NCBI RefSeq assembly: GCF_900103325.1
Contig: NZ_FMXM01000010.1
Location: forward strand, 124,001-188,000
DNA length: 64,000 nt
Reading direction: 5' to 3'
Source: Mesorhizobium qingshengii
GTDB lineage: Bacteria > Pseudomonadota > Alphaproteobacteria > Rhizobiales > Rhizobiaceae
Below, one piece after another: positions 56,462 to 64,000 of the stretch. The notes below the pieces were generated by a model that saw only the letters and a list, made by a program, of their open reading frames with translations, searched no databases and had not been told where the DNA came from. A program made the position numbers and the translations under genes. Every line of letters starts with the position of its first letter. The first letter of the stretch is position 1.

Positions 56462-58492
56462 ATGAATTCCGAACCAGGAAAAATCCGCTGGGGTATTCTC
56501 GGACCGGGCGGCATCGCCAAGGCCTTCGCCGGCGGCGTCGCCGGCTCGCGCAACGGTGTGCTCGCCGCCATCGGCGCGCGCAATCCCGGCAAATCGGGCC
56601 TCGCCGAGACCTTTCCCGGCGCCCGCATCCTTGACGGTTATGATGCGCTGCTCGCCGATCCCGCCATCGATGCCGTCTACATCTCGATACCGCATCCCGG
56701 TCACGCGCAATGGGCGATCAGGGCGGCGGAAGCGGGAAAGCATGTGCTGTGCGAAAAGCCGCTTGGGCTGACCGCCTTCGAGGCCGACGCCATGATCCAT
56801 GCCGCGCGCAAGGCCGGCACCTTTCTCGGCGAAGCCTTCATGTACCGGCTGCATCCGCAGACGCTGAAGCTGGTGGAATTGATCAGGTCCGGCATCATCG
56901 GCGACATCAGGATGATCAAGTCGAGCTTCGGCTTTGCCATGCCGGGCTTCATGCCGGAGCACCGGCTCTATGCCAACGATCTCGCCGGCGGCGGCATCCT
57001 GGATGTCGGCGGCTATCCGGTGTCGATGGCGCGGCTGATTGCCGGGGCGGCGGCGGGCCTCCCCTTCGCCGAGCCGGACAAGGTGGTTGGCGCGGCCCAT
57101 CTCGGCCAGTCCGGCGTCGACGAATGGGCCTCGGCGCTGCTGCACTTTCCGGGCGGCATCATTGCCGAGGTGTCCTGCAGCATCTCGCTCAATCAGGACA
57201 ATGTGCTCAGGATCTTCGGCACCAAAGGCCGTATCGAGGTACCGGACTTCTGGTTCGCCGGCGGCGACCGCGATGTCGGCCTCGGCCGGATCGACGTGAT
57301 CGGATCGGACGGCTCGCGCGAGACCATCAGCGTCAACGAGAAGCGCCATGTCTATTCTTTCGAGGTCGACGCTGCCGGTGACGCCATCCTCGCCGGGCGG
57401 CAGGAGTTCGCCTGGCCGGGCATGGCGTGGGCCGACAGTCTCGGCACCTTGCGAGTCCTCGACAGATGGCGCGCGGCGGTGGGGCTGGAGTATGAGATCG
57501 AGAAGGCCCCGCTGCGCACCAACACCATCTCCGGCCGGCCTTTGCGGTCCGGCGGCACGGCGATCGGCAAGCGCATGATACCGGGCCTGTCGAAGCCGGC
57601 GTCGGTCGTAGCGCTCGGCTTCGAGGATTTCCGCACATTCTCCTCGGGGTCGATCCTGCTCGATGCCTTTTTCGAAGCCGGCGGCAATCTTTTCGATACC
57701 GGCTATGTCTATGGCGCCGGTTATACCGAGACGCTGCTTGGCCAGTGGCTGAAAAACCGTGGCGTGCGCGAGCAATCGGTGATCATCGCCAAGGGCGCGC
57801 ACTCGCCGCTCTGCTATCCCGACGTGATCGGCAAGCAGCTTGCCCAGTCGCTCGACCGGCTGCAAACCGATCATGTCGATATCTACTTCATGCATCGCGA
57901 CAATCCGGACGTGCCGGTCGGCGAATTCGTCGATGCCATGGATCGCGAGGTCAAGGCGGGCCGCATCCGTGGTCCGTTCGGCGGCTCGAACTGGACGATG
58001 GAACGCATGGACGAGGCGATCGCCTATGCCGAACGCACCGGCAAGCAGAAGCCCTGCGCGCTTTCCAACAATTTCTCGCTGGCCGAAATGCTGGAGCCGA
58101 TCTGGGCCGGCTGCGTCACCTCCTCCACCGATGCGTGGAAGGCCTGGCTGACATCTCGGCAGATGCCGAATTTCGCCTGGTCGAGCCAGGGCCGTGGCTT
58201 CTTCACCGATCGCGCCGGGCGCGACAGGCGCGACAGCGAGGAACTGGTGCGGGTCTGGTATTCGGAGCGGAATTTCGGTCGCCGCGACAGGGCGATCGAG
58301 CTTGCCGCGCGACTGGGCAAGAGCCCGATCCATATCGCGCTGGCCTATGTGCTCAATCAGTCTTTCCCGTCGGTTCCATTGATCGGGCCCCGTACGCTGG
58401 GCGAACTGGACGACAGCCTGCGCGCACTCGACATCACGCTTTCGCCGGCCGATCTCGAGTGGCTGGACGGCGGCAGCCGGCACGCGGCCTAA
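56462..58492 (+). CDS. Fused Gfo/Idh/MocA oxidoreductase and aldo/keto reductase
   Basis: A 676-residue fusion of two NAD(P)-dependent sugar oxidoreductases. Residues 1 to about 345 are Gfo/Idh/MocA: IRWGILGPGGIAKAFA, the catalytic-region VLCEKPLGL, and GGGILDVGGYPVSMARL. Residues about 365-676 are an aldo/keto reductase barrel with all four catalytic residues in place: FDTGYVYG (Asp, Tyr), IIAKGAH (Lys) and YFMHRDN (His). GGGAG precedes ATG 56462. It follows a sugar ABC operon and is bracketed by palindromic repeats. Two-step redox isomerisation or epimerisation of the imported sugar is a plausible but unproven role. Confidence 0.87.
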   Translation: MNSEPGKIRWGILGPGGIAKAFAGGVAGSRNGVLAAIGARNPGKSGLAETFPGARILDGYDALLADPAIDAVYISIPHPGHAQWAIRAAEAGKHVLCEKPLGLTAFEADAMIHAARKAGTFLGEAFMYRLHPQTLKLVELIRSGIIGDIRMIKSSFGFAMPGFMPEHRLYANDLAGGGILDVGGYPVSMARLIAGAAAGLPFAEPDKVVGAAHLGQSGVDEWASALLHFPGGIIAEVSCSISLNQDNVLRIFGTKGRIEVPDFWFAGGDRDVGLGRIDVIGSDGSRETISVNEKRHVYSFEVDAAGDAILAGRQEFAWPGMAWADSLGTLRVLDRWRAAVGLEYEIEKAPLRTNTISGRPLRSGGTAIGKRMIPGLSKPASVVALGFEDFRTFSSGSILLDAFFEAGGNLFDTGYVYGAGYTETLLGQWLKNRGVREQSVIIAKGAHSPLCYPDVIGKQLAQSLDRLQTDHVDIYFMHRDNPDVPVGEFVDAMDREVKAGRIRGPFGGSNWTMERMDEAIAYAERTGKQKPCALSNNFSLAEMLEPIWAGCVTSSTDAWKAWLTSRQMPNFAWSSQGRGFFTDRAGRDRRDSEELVRVWYSERNFGRRDRAIELAARLGKSPIHIALAYVLNQSFPSVPLIGPRTLGELDDSLRALDITLSPADLEWLDGGSRHAA

Positions 58493-58539
58493 TGCATGTC
58501 GCCCAAAAGTGCGCAGCGGTTTGGGATAAAGACATGCAT
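58492..58539. repeat. Palindromic repeat, copy C (ATGCATGTC family)
   Basis: Perfect terminal arms ATGCATGTC/GACATGCAT around the family core CAAAAGTGCGCAGCGGTTTGG. Starts on the last base of the fused oxidoreductase stop codon and lies in the convergent gap before the AraC gene. Confidence 0.88.
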
Positions 58540-58564
58540 AAAACAAGGACCCAAAGCGGCGGCG

Positions 58565-59473
58565 TCAGGTCTCTTCGTCAGGCACGCTGACGCCGCGTCG
58601 GGCCGGGCTTCTCATGCTGGCGTACATGCCGGTGGTGCGGAACTGGCTGGGCGTGATGCCGTAGCAGCGGCGGAAGACCTTCGAAAAATAGTTCGCGTCC
58701 TCGAACCCGCACAGGATGGCGACTTCCTTCACCGGTAGGAAATCGGCCCTGGTCAGCAGCTTCGCCGCGCGCTGCAGGCGCTGCTGCAGCACGAACTCAG
58801 CCGGCGGCAGACCCTCGCTCTCGGCGAAACAACGTGAGAAATGGGCACGGCTCAGGCCACTGATCTGGACGAGGTCCGCCACCGGCAGCGGCCCGTCGAG
58901 ATTGGCATTGATGTGATCGATGACCGGCTGCATGGCGCTCTGTTTCTCAGCAAAGGCATGTGAGCCGAACACATCGTCATAGAGCGCCATCGCGGCCTCG
59001 TAGGCGACGGCGGAGGCAGCACCCGGCGAAGCGGCCCCCTTGATGAGGCGCAGGCTGCAATCGGCAAGATGATCGATCGTCGCCGGCTGCAGCCGAAACA
59101 CCGGGCTCGAGGTGCCGAGGATCGATTTGTGGATGCGCAGCGCCTCCTCGCCGTTCATCGAGATCCAGAAATATTCCCAGCGCTCGTCCCTGGCCAGCCA
59201 GTAGCGGTGGTTGTGCGGCACCAGCACCAGCAACGTGTCACCCTTTTGCAGACGGTAGTTGCGGTTCTCGTAGCGCAACTGGCCGGTTCCGCTGATCGTG
59301 TGCTGGAGCACGGTGAACGGTGTCTGGCCGCGCCTGCGCCCGTCCCAGTCATAGGTTTCATCCTCGCGCACTTCATAGCCCGTGCTTGTCGGCATGGCGT
59401 GCAGGCGCTGGCCGCCGCGTGGCAGCGAGATCGTTCGCATCGATTGTCCGTTGGCGATCAAATCCTGCAGCAC
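58565..59473 (-). CDS. AraC family regulator of the alpha-galactoside locus (AgpT-like)
   Basis: A 302-residue AraC regulator. The cupin half has DETYDWDGRRRGQTPFTVLQ, TISGTGQLRYENRNYRLQKGD and LVLVPHNHRYWLA. The DNA-binding half has LPVADLVQISGLSRAHFSRCF and LPVKEVAILCGFEDANYFSKVFRR. The start is GTG 59473, with AAGGG upstream; ATG 59440 is an alternative lacking a good ribosome site. It is divergent from melA-agpA, the position of AgpT, the AraC-type activator of alpha-galactoside genes in S. meliloti, and a paired direct repeat lies in the shared spacer. Confidence 0.82.
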   Translation of the reverse strand: MLQDLIANGQSMRTISLPRGGQRLHAMPTSTGYEVREDETYDWDGRRRGQTPFTVLQHTISGTGQLRYENRNYRLQKGDTLLVLVPHNHRYWLARDERWEYFWISMNGEEALRIHKSILGTSSPVFRLQPATIDHLADCSLRLIKGAASPGAASAVAYEAAMALYDDVFGSHAFAEKQSAMQPVIDHINANLDGPLPVADLVQISGLSRAHFSRCFAESEGLPPAEFVLQQRLQRAAKLLTRADFLPVKEVAILCGFEDANYFSKVFRRCYGITPSQFRTTGMYASMRSPARRGVSVPDEET

Positions 59474-59509
59474 AAAATTACCCTTGAAAGCATAATCCTT
59501 CTCTGGTCG

Positions 59510-59546
59510 CGCTCACGAATAAGCGCATAATCGCCCACGAAAAGCG
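59510..59546. promoter_or_regulatory. Direct-repeat AraC-type operator between the regulator and melA
   Basis: CGCTCACGAATAAGCG (59510-59525) and CGCCCACGAAAAGCG (59532-59546) are near-identical direct repeats. The shared CACGAA cores are 22 bp apart, two helical turns, the geometry of AraC-family half-sites. They lie 37 bp upstream of the regulator start and about 140 bp upstream of melA. Confidence 0.7.
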
Positions 59547-59686
59547 AGAGAGATCCGCAGGCGAGGAGCGGATAGGGTGGTTGGCAGGCCGGAATCCGGC
59601 TTGTCCCCCACACATGTCATCGCATGTGGCTGCAATCCACTGCTGTCATTTCCTGTCTGTCATTCGAATAAAATGAGGTGCGGCTG

Positions 59687-61153
59687 ATGAGTTTCAAAAT
59701 CGCTATCATCGGTGCCGGCAGCGTCGGCTTCACCAAGAAGCTGTTCACCGACATTCTGTGCGTGTCCGAATTCAAGGATATCGAATTCGCGCTGACCGAC
59801 GTCAGCGAGCACAATCTTCAGATGATCAAGGCGATCCTCGACAGGATCGTCGAGGCCAACGGATTGCCGACCAGGGTGACGGCGACGACTGAGCGCCGCA
59901 AGGCGCTCGAAGGCGCACGCTATGTCATCAGCTGCGTGCGGGTCGGCGGCCTCGAAGCCTATGCCGACGACATCCGCATTCCCCTCAAGTATGGCATCGA
60001 CCAATGCGTCGGCGACACGATCTGCGCCGGCGGCATTCTCTATGGCCAGCGCAACATTCCGGTGATCCTGGATTTCTGCAAGGACATACGCGAGGTCGCC
60101 GAGACGAACGCCAAATTCTTAAATTATGCCAACCCGATGGCGATGAACACCTGGGCGGCGATCGAATACGGCAAGGTCGACACGGTGGGCCTCTGCCATG
60201 GCGTCCAGCACGGCGCCGAGCAGATCGCCGAGGTGCTGGGTGCGAAGTCCAGGCAGGAGCTCGACTATGTCTGTTCCGGCATAAACCATCAGACCTGGTT
60301 CATCGATCTGCGGCTCAACGGCCGCAAGATCGGCAAGGACGAGCTGGTTGCCGCCTTCGAGGCGCATCCGGTCTATTCGCAGCAGGAAAAGCTGCGCATC
60401 GATGTCTTGAAGCGCTTCGGCGTCTATTCGACCGAAAGCAACGGCCATCTGTCCGAGTATCTGCCCTGGTACCGCAAGCGCCCCGACGAGATCACGCGCT
60501 GGATCGACATGTCCGACTGGATCCATGGCGAGACCGGCGGCTATCTCCGCTACTCCACGGAAACTCGCAACTGGTTCGAAACGGAATATCCGCAGTTCCT
60601 CGAAGCGGCATCGAAGCCGATCGATCCTTCGAAGCGCTCCAACGAGCATGCCAGCCACATATTGGAGGCGCTGGAGACCAACCGCGTCTATCGCGGCCAC
60701 TTCAACGTCAGGAACAATGGCGTGATCACCAATCTGCCGCAGGACGCCATCATCGAGTCGCCCGGCTTCGTCGATCGCTTCGGTATCAACATGGCCGCCG
60801 GTATCACGCTGCCAGAAGCCTGCGCCGCCACCTGCATCGCGTCTATCAATGTCCAGCGCATGTCGGTGCACGCCGCGATCGCTGGCGACATCGATCTCTT
60901 GAAGCTCGCCGTGCTGCATGACCCGCTGGTCGGCGCGGTTTCGACCCCGGAGGAGGTCTGGCAGATGGTCGACGAAATGGTCGTCGCCCAGGCGGCCTGG
61001 CTGCCGCAATACGCCCATGCGCTTCCGGCCGCCAGGGAACGGCTGTCGACATCGGGGGTGAAGACCCGTGATTGGGCGGGCGCCGCACGGCGCAGCGTCC
61101 GCTCGATCGAGGAATTGCGCGCCGAAAAGGCCGCACTGAAACAGGCCAGCTGA
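59687..61153 (+). CDS. melA: GH4 family alpha-galactosidase/alpha-glucosidase
   Basis: A 488-residue NAD+- and Mn2+-dependent glycoside hydrolase of family 4, cytosolic. The Rossmann start is FKIAIIGAGSVGFTKKLFTD; SCVRVGGLEAYADDIRIPLKYG, NYANPMAMNTWAA, CHGVQHGA (metal-ligand Cys-His) and GINHQTWFIDL (second His) are the catalytic signatures. The family cleaves alpha-galactosides or alpha-glucosides by an oxidation-elimination route. Position with agpA and agpB favours melibiose/raffinose-type substrates. ATG 59687 is used, with GAGGTG upstream. Confidence 0.9.
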   Translation: MSFKIAIIGAGSVGFTKKLFTDILCVSEFKDIEFALTDVSEHNLQMIKAILDRIVEANGLPTRVTATTERRKALEGARYVISCVRVGGLEAYADDIRIPLKYGIDQCVGDTICAGGILYGQRNIPVILDFCKDIREVAETNAKFLNYANPMAMNTWAAIEYGKVDTVGLCHGVQHGAEQIAEVLGAKSRQELDYVCSGINHQTWFIDLRLNGRKIGKDELVAAFEAHPVYSQQEKLRIDVLKRFGVYSTESNGHLSEYLPWYRKRPDEITRWIDMSDWIHGETGGYLRYSTETRNWFETEYPQFLEAASKPIDPSKRSNEHASHILEALETNRVYRGHFNVRNNGVITNLPQDAIIESPGFVDRFGINMAAGITLPEACAATCIASINVQRMSVHAAIAGDIDLLKLAVLHDPLVGAVSTPEEVWQMVDEMVVAQAAWLPQYAHALPAARERLSTSGVKTRDWAGAARRSVRSIEELRAEKAALKQAS

Positions 61154-61272
61154 AACCTCATGCGCGGCGACGGACCTGCGGGAGGCAGGTTCGCCGCGAC
61201 GAAGCCGTTTCGAATTCGAGGAGAAGCGGAGCAGGTGCAAACGCTCCGGAACAAACAAGAGGGAGAGAGACA

Positions 61273-63357
61273 GTGAGGAATGTACGCAATATCGGCCTTG
61301 CTGCCGGACTGGCGCTGGGCGCCTCGGCTGCGGCACTGAACGCATACGCTTCCGAGCCCACGGTCCCGCCGGCGCCGGCAACCTTTCCGGCGGAGGGCAA
61401 GATCCACTATGTGGCGCGCGACTCCATCCTGGAGTTCAAGGCGCTGCCGCAATATCACGAGCCGGACTGGGTCACCGAGAAATACGTCAAGACCGGAAAG
61501 CTGCCGCCGGTGAAAGACAGGCTGCCGAAAGAGCCGCTGGTCTTCAAGACGGCCAACATGCCTGACGGCATCGGCGTCTATGGCGATACGATGCGTCATG
61601 TCATTGGCGGGCGGCCGGAAGGCTGGAACTATGGCGCCGGCCAGACTCAAGGCTGGGGTGGCATCGATATCGGCCTTTCCGAATGCCTGACACGCACGGC
61701 GCCGCTGTTCCAGGTCGAAGCCAAGGACACCGAGCCGCTGCCGAACCTGGCCAGGGGCTGGGACTGGTCGAAGGACGGCCACACACTGACGATGCACCTG
61801 GTCGAGGGTGCGAAATGGTCGGACGGCGTCCCCTTCAACGCCGACGATGTCATGTTCTACTGGGACGACGAGGTGGTCGACCCGAATGTTTCGCCGCTGA
61901 ACGGCGCGACGCAGGAGACCTTCGGCGTCGGCACGACGCTGAAGAAGATCGACGACTACACCGTCGAGTGGACCTTCAAGGAAGCGTTCCCCAAACAATA
62001 TCTCTATGCGATGGCCTACGGCACCTTCTGTCCCGGCCCCGCGCACATATTGAAGCCGCAGCACCCGAAATATTCGAAGAACACCTACGAGCAGTTCAAG
62101 AACGCCTTCCCGCCGGAATATATGAACATGCCTGTCATGGGAGCCTGGGTGCCGGTCGAGTATCGGCCTGACGACATCATCGTCATGCGCCGCAACCCCT
62201 ACTACTGGAAGGTCGACGAGAAGGGCAACCAGCTGCCTTACCTCAACGAACTGCAGTACAAGCTGTCGACCTGGGCCGACCGCGACGTCCAGGCGGTCGC
62301 CGGCTCGGGCGATTTCTCGAACCTGGAGCAGCCGGAAAACTTCGTCGCCTCGCTGAAGCGTGCGGCGGAAGCGAATGCCCCCGCGCGCCTTGCCTTCGGC
62401 CCGCGGCTCATCGGCTACAATCTGCGCATGAATTTCTCCGCCAATGGCTGGGGCAACCCGGACGAGCGCGGACAGGCGATCCGTGAGCTCAACCGCAACG
62501 AGGACTTCCGCAAGGCCGTTACCATGGCGCTCGACCGCAAGGCGCTCGGCGACTCGCTGGTCAAGGGGCCGTTCACCGCCATCTATCCCGGCGGCTTCTC
62601 CTCGGGCACCAGCTTCTATGACCGCAAGTCGACCGTCTATTATCCGTTCGACCTCGCGGGCGCCAAGGCGGAACTCGCCAAGGCCGGCCTCAAGGATACG
62701 GACGGCGACGGCTTCGTGAACTTCCCGGCCGGCACCGCCGGCGGCAAGAACGTCGAGATCGTGATGCTGGTCAACAACGACTACGGCACGGACAAGAGCC
62801 TCGCCGAAGGCGTCGTTGCCCAAATGGAAAAGCTCGGGCTTCGGGTCGTGCTCAACGGCCTCAACGGCACCCAGCGCGATGCCTCCCAGTATTCCGGCCG
62901 CTTCGACTGGCTGATCCGGCGCAACGACCAGGAACTGACCTCCGTCGTGCAGAACACCGAACAGCTTGCTCCCGTTGGCCCGAAGACCAGCTGGAACCAC
63001 CGCGCTCCTGAAAGCGGCGAGGTCGACCTGATGCCCTTCGAGAAAGATTTGGTCGACATCGTCAACAAGTTTGTCGCGTCGGAGGACAATGACGAGCGCG
63101 CCAGTCTGATGAAACAGTTCCAGAAGATCTCGACGGAACACATCTACAATGTCGGCCTGACGGAATATCCTGGCGCGCTGATCGTCAACAAGCGCTTCTC
63201 GAACATTCCGCAGGGCACACCGATCTTCATGTTCAACTGGGCCGAGGATTCGATCATCCGCGAACGGGTCTTTGTGGCGGCCGATAGGCAGGCGAAGTAC
63301 GAACTGTTCCCGCAAGAGCTTCCCGGCAAGCCGGGAGACAAAGGCCCGATGGACTAA
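61273..63357 (+). CDS. agpA: Periplasmic binding protein, peptide-class, alpha-galactoside uptake (AgpA-like)
   Basis: A 694-residue family 5 (oligopeptide-class) solute-binding protein, larger than DppA/OppA. It starts at GTG 61273 after GAGGGAGAGA; the signal peptide ends near LNAYAS. Visible landmarks: LARGWDWSKDGHTLTMHLVEGAKWSDGVPFNADDVMFYWD is the classic SBP_bac_5 region (read as consecutive short motifs), followed later by DFRKAVTMALDRKAL. In S. meliloti AgpA, a peptide-class protein, imports melibiose, raffinose and galactosides. Context with melA and a DppB-like permease supports that. A short hairpin follows the gene. Confidence 0.82.
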   Translation: MRNVRNIGLAAGLALGASAAALNAYASEPTVPPAPATFPAEGKIHYVARDSILEFKALPQYHEPDWVTEKYVKTGKLPPVKDRLPKEPLVFKTANMPDGIGVYGDTMRHVIGGRPEGWNYGAGQTQGWGGIDIGLSECLTRTAPLFQVEAKDTEPLPNLARGWDWSKDGHTLTMHLVEGAKWSDGVPFNADDVMFYWDDEVVDPNVSPLNGATQETFGVGTTLKKIDDYTVEWTFKEAFPKQYLYAMAYGTFCPGPAHILKPQHPKYSKNTYEQFKNAFPPEYMNMPVMGAWVPVEYRPDDIIVMRRNPYYWKVDEKGNQLPYLNELQYKLSTWADRDVQAVAGSGDFSNLEQPENFVASLKRAAEANAPARLAFGPRLIGYNLRMNFSANGWGNPDERGQAIRELNRNEDFRKAVTMALDRKALGDSLVKGPFTAIYPGGFSSGTSFYDRKSTVYYPFDLAGAKAELAKAGLKDTDGDGFVNFPAGTAGGKNVEIVMLVNNDYGTDKSLAEGVVAQMEKLGLRVVLNGLNGTQRDASQYSGRFDWLIRRNDQELTSVVQNTEQLAPVGPKTSWNHRAPESGEVDLMPFEKDLVDIVNKFVASEDNDERASLMKQFQKISTEHIYNVGLTEYPGALIVNKRFSNIPQGTPIFMFNWAEDSIIRERVFVAADRQAKYELFPQELPGKPGDKGPMD

Positions 63358-63384
63358 GGTTTACCTCCCCTGACCAAGACAATT

Positions 63385-63409
63385 CCGGTCGCGCCGCTGG
63401 CGCGGCCGG
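63385..63409 (+). repeat. Hairpin between agpA and the permease gene
   Basis: CCGGTCGCGCC and GGCGCGGCCGG form an eleven-pair stem with one G-T and a three-base loop, 27 bp after the agpA stop. No T-run follows. Confidence 0.72.
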
Positions 63410-63472
63410 TCAAAGCCAACCTCCGGCCGCACCAAAGGGGCGCGATCGGCGAGATGAGGAAGCGGACTGTCC

Positions 63473-64000
63473 ATGTTGCGATTCCTGCTCATGCGCATAG
63501 CGTCGGCAATACCGGTCCTCGCCATCCTGAGCCTCGTCACCTTTGGCATCATCCAGGCGCCGCCGGGCGACTATGCCGACTACATCCGTTCGCAGTTGAT
63601 CAACCAGGGCGGCGCTTCCTTCGCCGAGGCCGATGCCCAGGCCCAGGCCTATCGCGTCGAGCACGGCCTCGATAAGCCGCTGCCCGTCCAGTACCTCAAC
63701 TGGATCGGCGGCATCATCACCCGCGGCGATTTCGGCTACAGCCTCTACTACAACAAGCCGGTCGCCGACGTGGTCGGCGAGCGCCTGCCGCGCACGCTCA
63801 TTCTGGCGCTGGTGTGCCATCTGCTAGCCTCGGTGCTCGGGATCACTTTCGGCATATGGGCCGCGACGCGGCAATACACCTGGATTGACTCGACGCTGTC
63901 GGCCATCTCCTTCCTCGGCATGACGGTGCCGCGCTTCCTGATGGCGCTGATCATCGTCTATCTCCTGGTCTTCCAGTTCAACGTCTCGGAGATCGGCAGC
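63473..64000 (+). CDS. agpB: ABC transporter permease (DppB/AgpB-like), 5' part
   Basis: The frame from ATG 63473 is open to the window end (176 codons). The protein begins MLRFLLMRIASAIPVLAILS, a DppB-type first helix, then FGIIQAPPGDYADYIRSQL, HGLDKPLPVQYLNWIGG, GDFGYSLYYNKPV and RLPRTLILALVCHLLASVLG, the family's usual order. Truncated by the window edge before the EAA loop. Expected to be the first membrane subunit for AgpA. Confidence 0.85.
   Translation, partial: MLRFLLMRIASAIPVLAILSLVTFGIIQAPPGDYADYIRSQLINQGGASFAEADAQAQAYRVEHGLDKPLPVQYLNWIGGIITRGDFGYSLYYNKPVADVVGERLPRTLILALVCHLLASVLGITFGIWAATRQYTWIDSTLSAISFLGMTVPRFLMALIIVYLLVFQFNVSEIGS

Overview
The window is a high-GC chromosomal segment with the gene repertoire of a Rhizobiales alphaproteobacterium, most likely Mesorhizobium or a close relative. 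This rests on the chvE-gguABC-gbpR locus, the rhizobial rha locus (rhaRSTPQUK divergent from rhaDI), a hemA-type 5-aminolevulinate synthase, an S. meliloti-like melA/agp alpha-galactoside locus, a SAM-II riboswitch, and dispersed palindromic repeats. Species assignment is inference. Gene names come from reading the proteins; no database search was run.

Layout. 1-4.9 kb: start of apaG, a GT21-type lipid glycosyltransferase, metZ behind a SAM-II riboswitch with an intrinsic terminator, a dCTP deaminase, and an orphan amino-acid binding protein. 5.1-11.6 kb: multi-sugar ABC transporter chvE-gguA-gguB with gguC, and the divergent LysR regulator gbpR. 11.9-16.3 kb: an Stf0-type sulfotransferase next to tRNA-Gly(CCC), then a four-gene surface-glycan cassette (GT2, methyltransferase, short GtrA-like protein, polytopic membrane protein). 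16.7-30.2 kb: mostly housekeeping (histone-deacetylase-like hydrolase, MATE pump, pyrD, DUF952, NarL-type regulator with a giant SSS-type hybrid kinase, mscL, aminotransferase, hemA, galE). A perfect FNR/FixK box lies upstream of hemA. 30.3-33.4 kb: a D-amino-acid dehydrogenase followed by a racemase fused to an arginase-like domain that has lost its metal ligands. 33.4-44.3 kb: the complete L-rhamnose catabolic locus. 44.4-46.5 kb: gamma-glutamyltransferase and a small membrane protein.

46.5-50.8 kb is a gene-poor, scarred stretch around tRNA-Phe(GAA). It holds one intact tRNA, one full-length decayed copy, one 3'-end fragment, a phage-type acetyltransferase-fold gene, a DUF4432 gene and several hairpins. 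It looks like repeated integration and excision at a tRNA. 51.1-58.5 kb: an AraC regulator divergent from a complete CUT1-type sugar ABC transporter, then a fused Gfo/Idh/MocA plus aldo/keto reductase gene bracketed by palindromic repeats. 58.6-64 kb: AraC regulator, GH4 glycosidase (melA), agpA-type binding protein and the first part of the agpB-type permease, cut by the window end.

Functionally the segment is dominated by uptake and catabolism of plant-derived sugars (arabinose/galactose/xylose class, rhamnose, alpha-galactosides and one unidentified sugar), each with its own regulator. In four transport operons a strong RNA hairpin follows the binding-protein gene. The least explained protein is the racemase/pseudo-arginase fusion.
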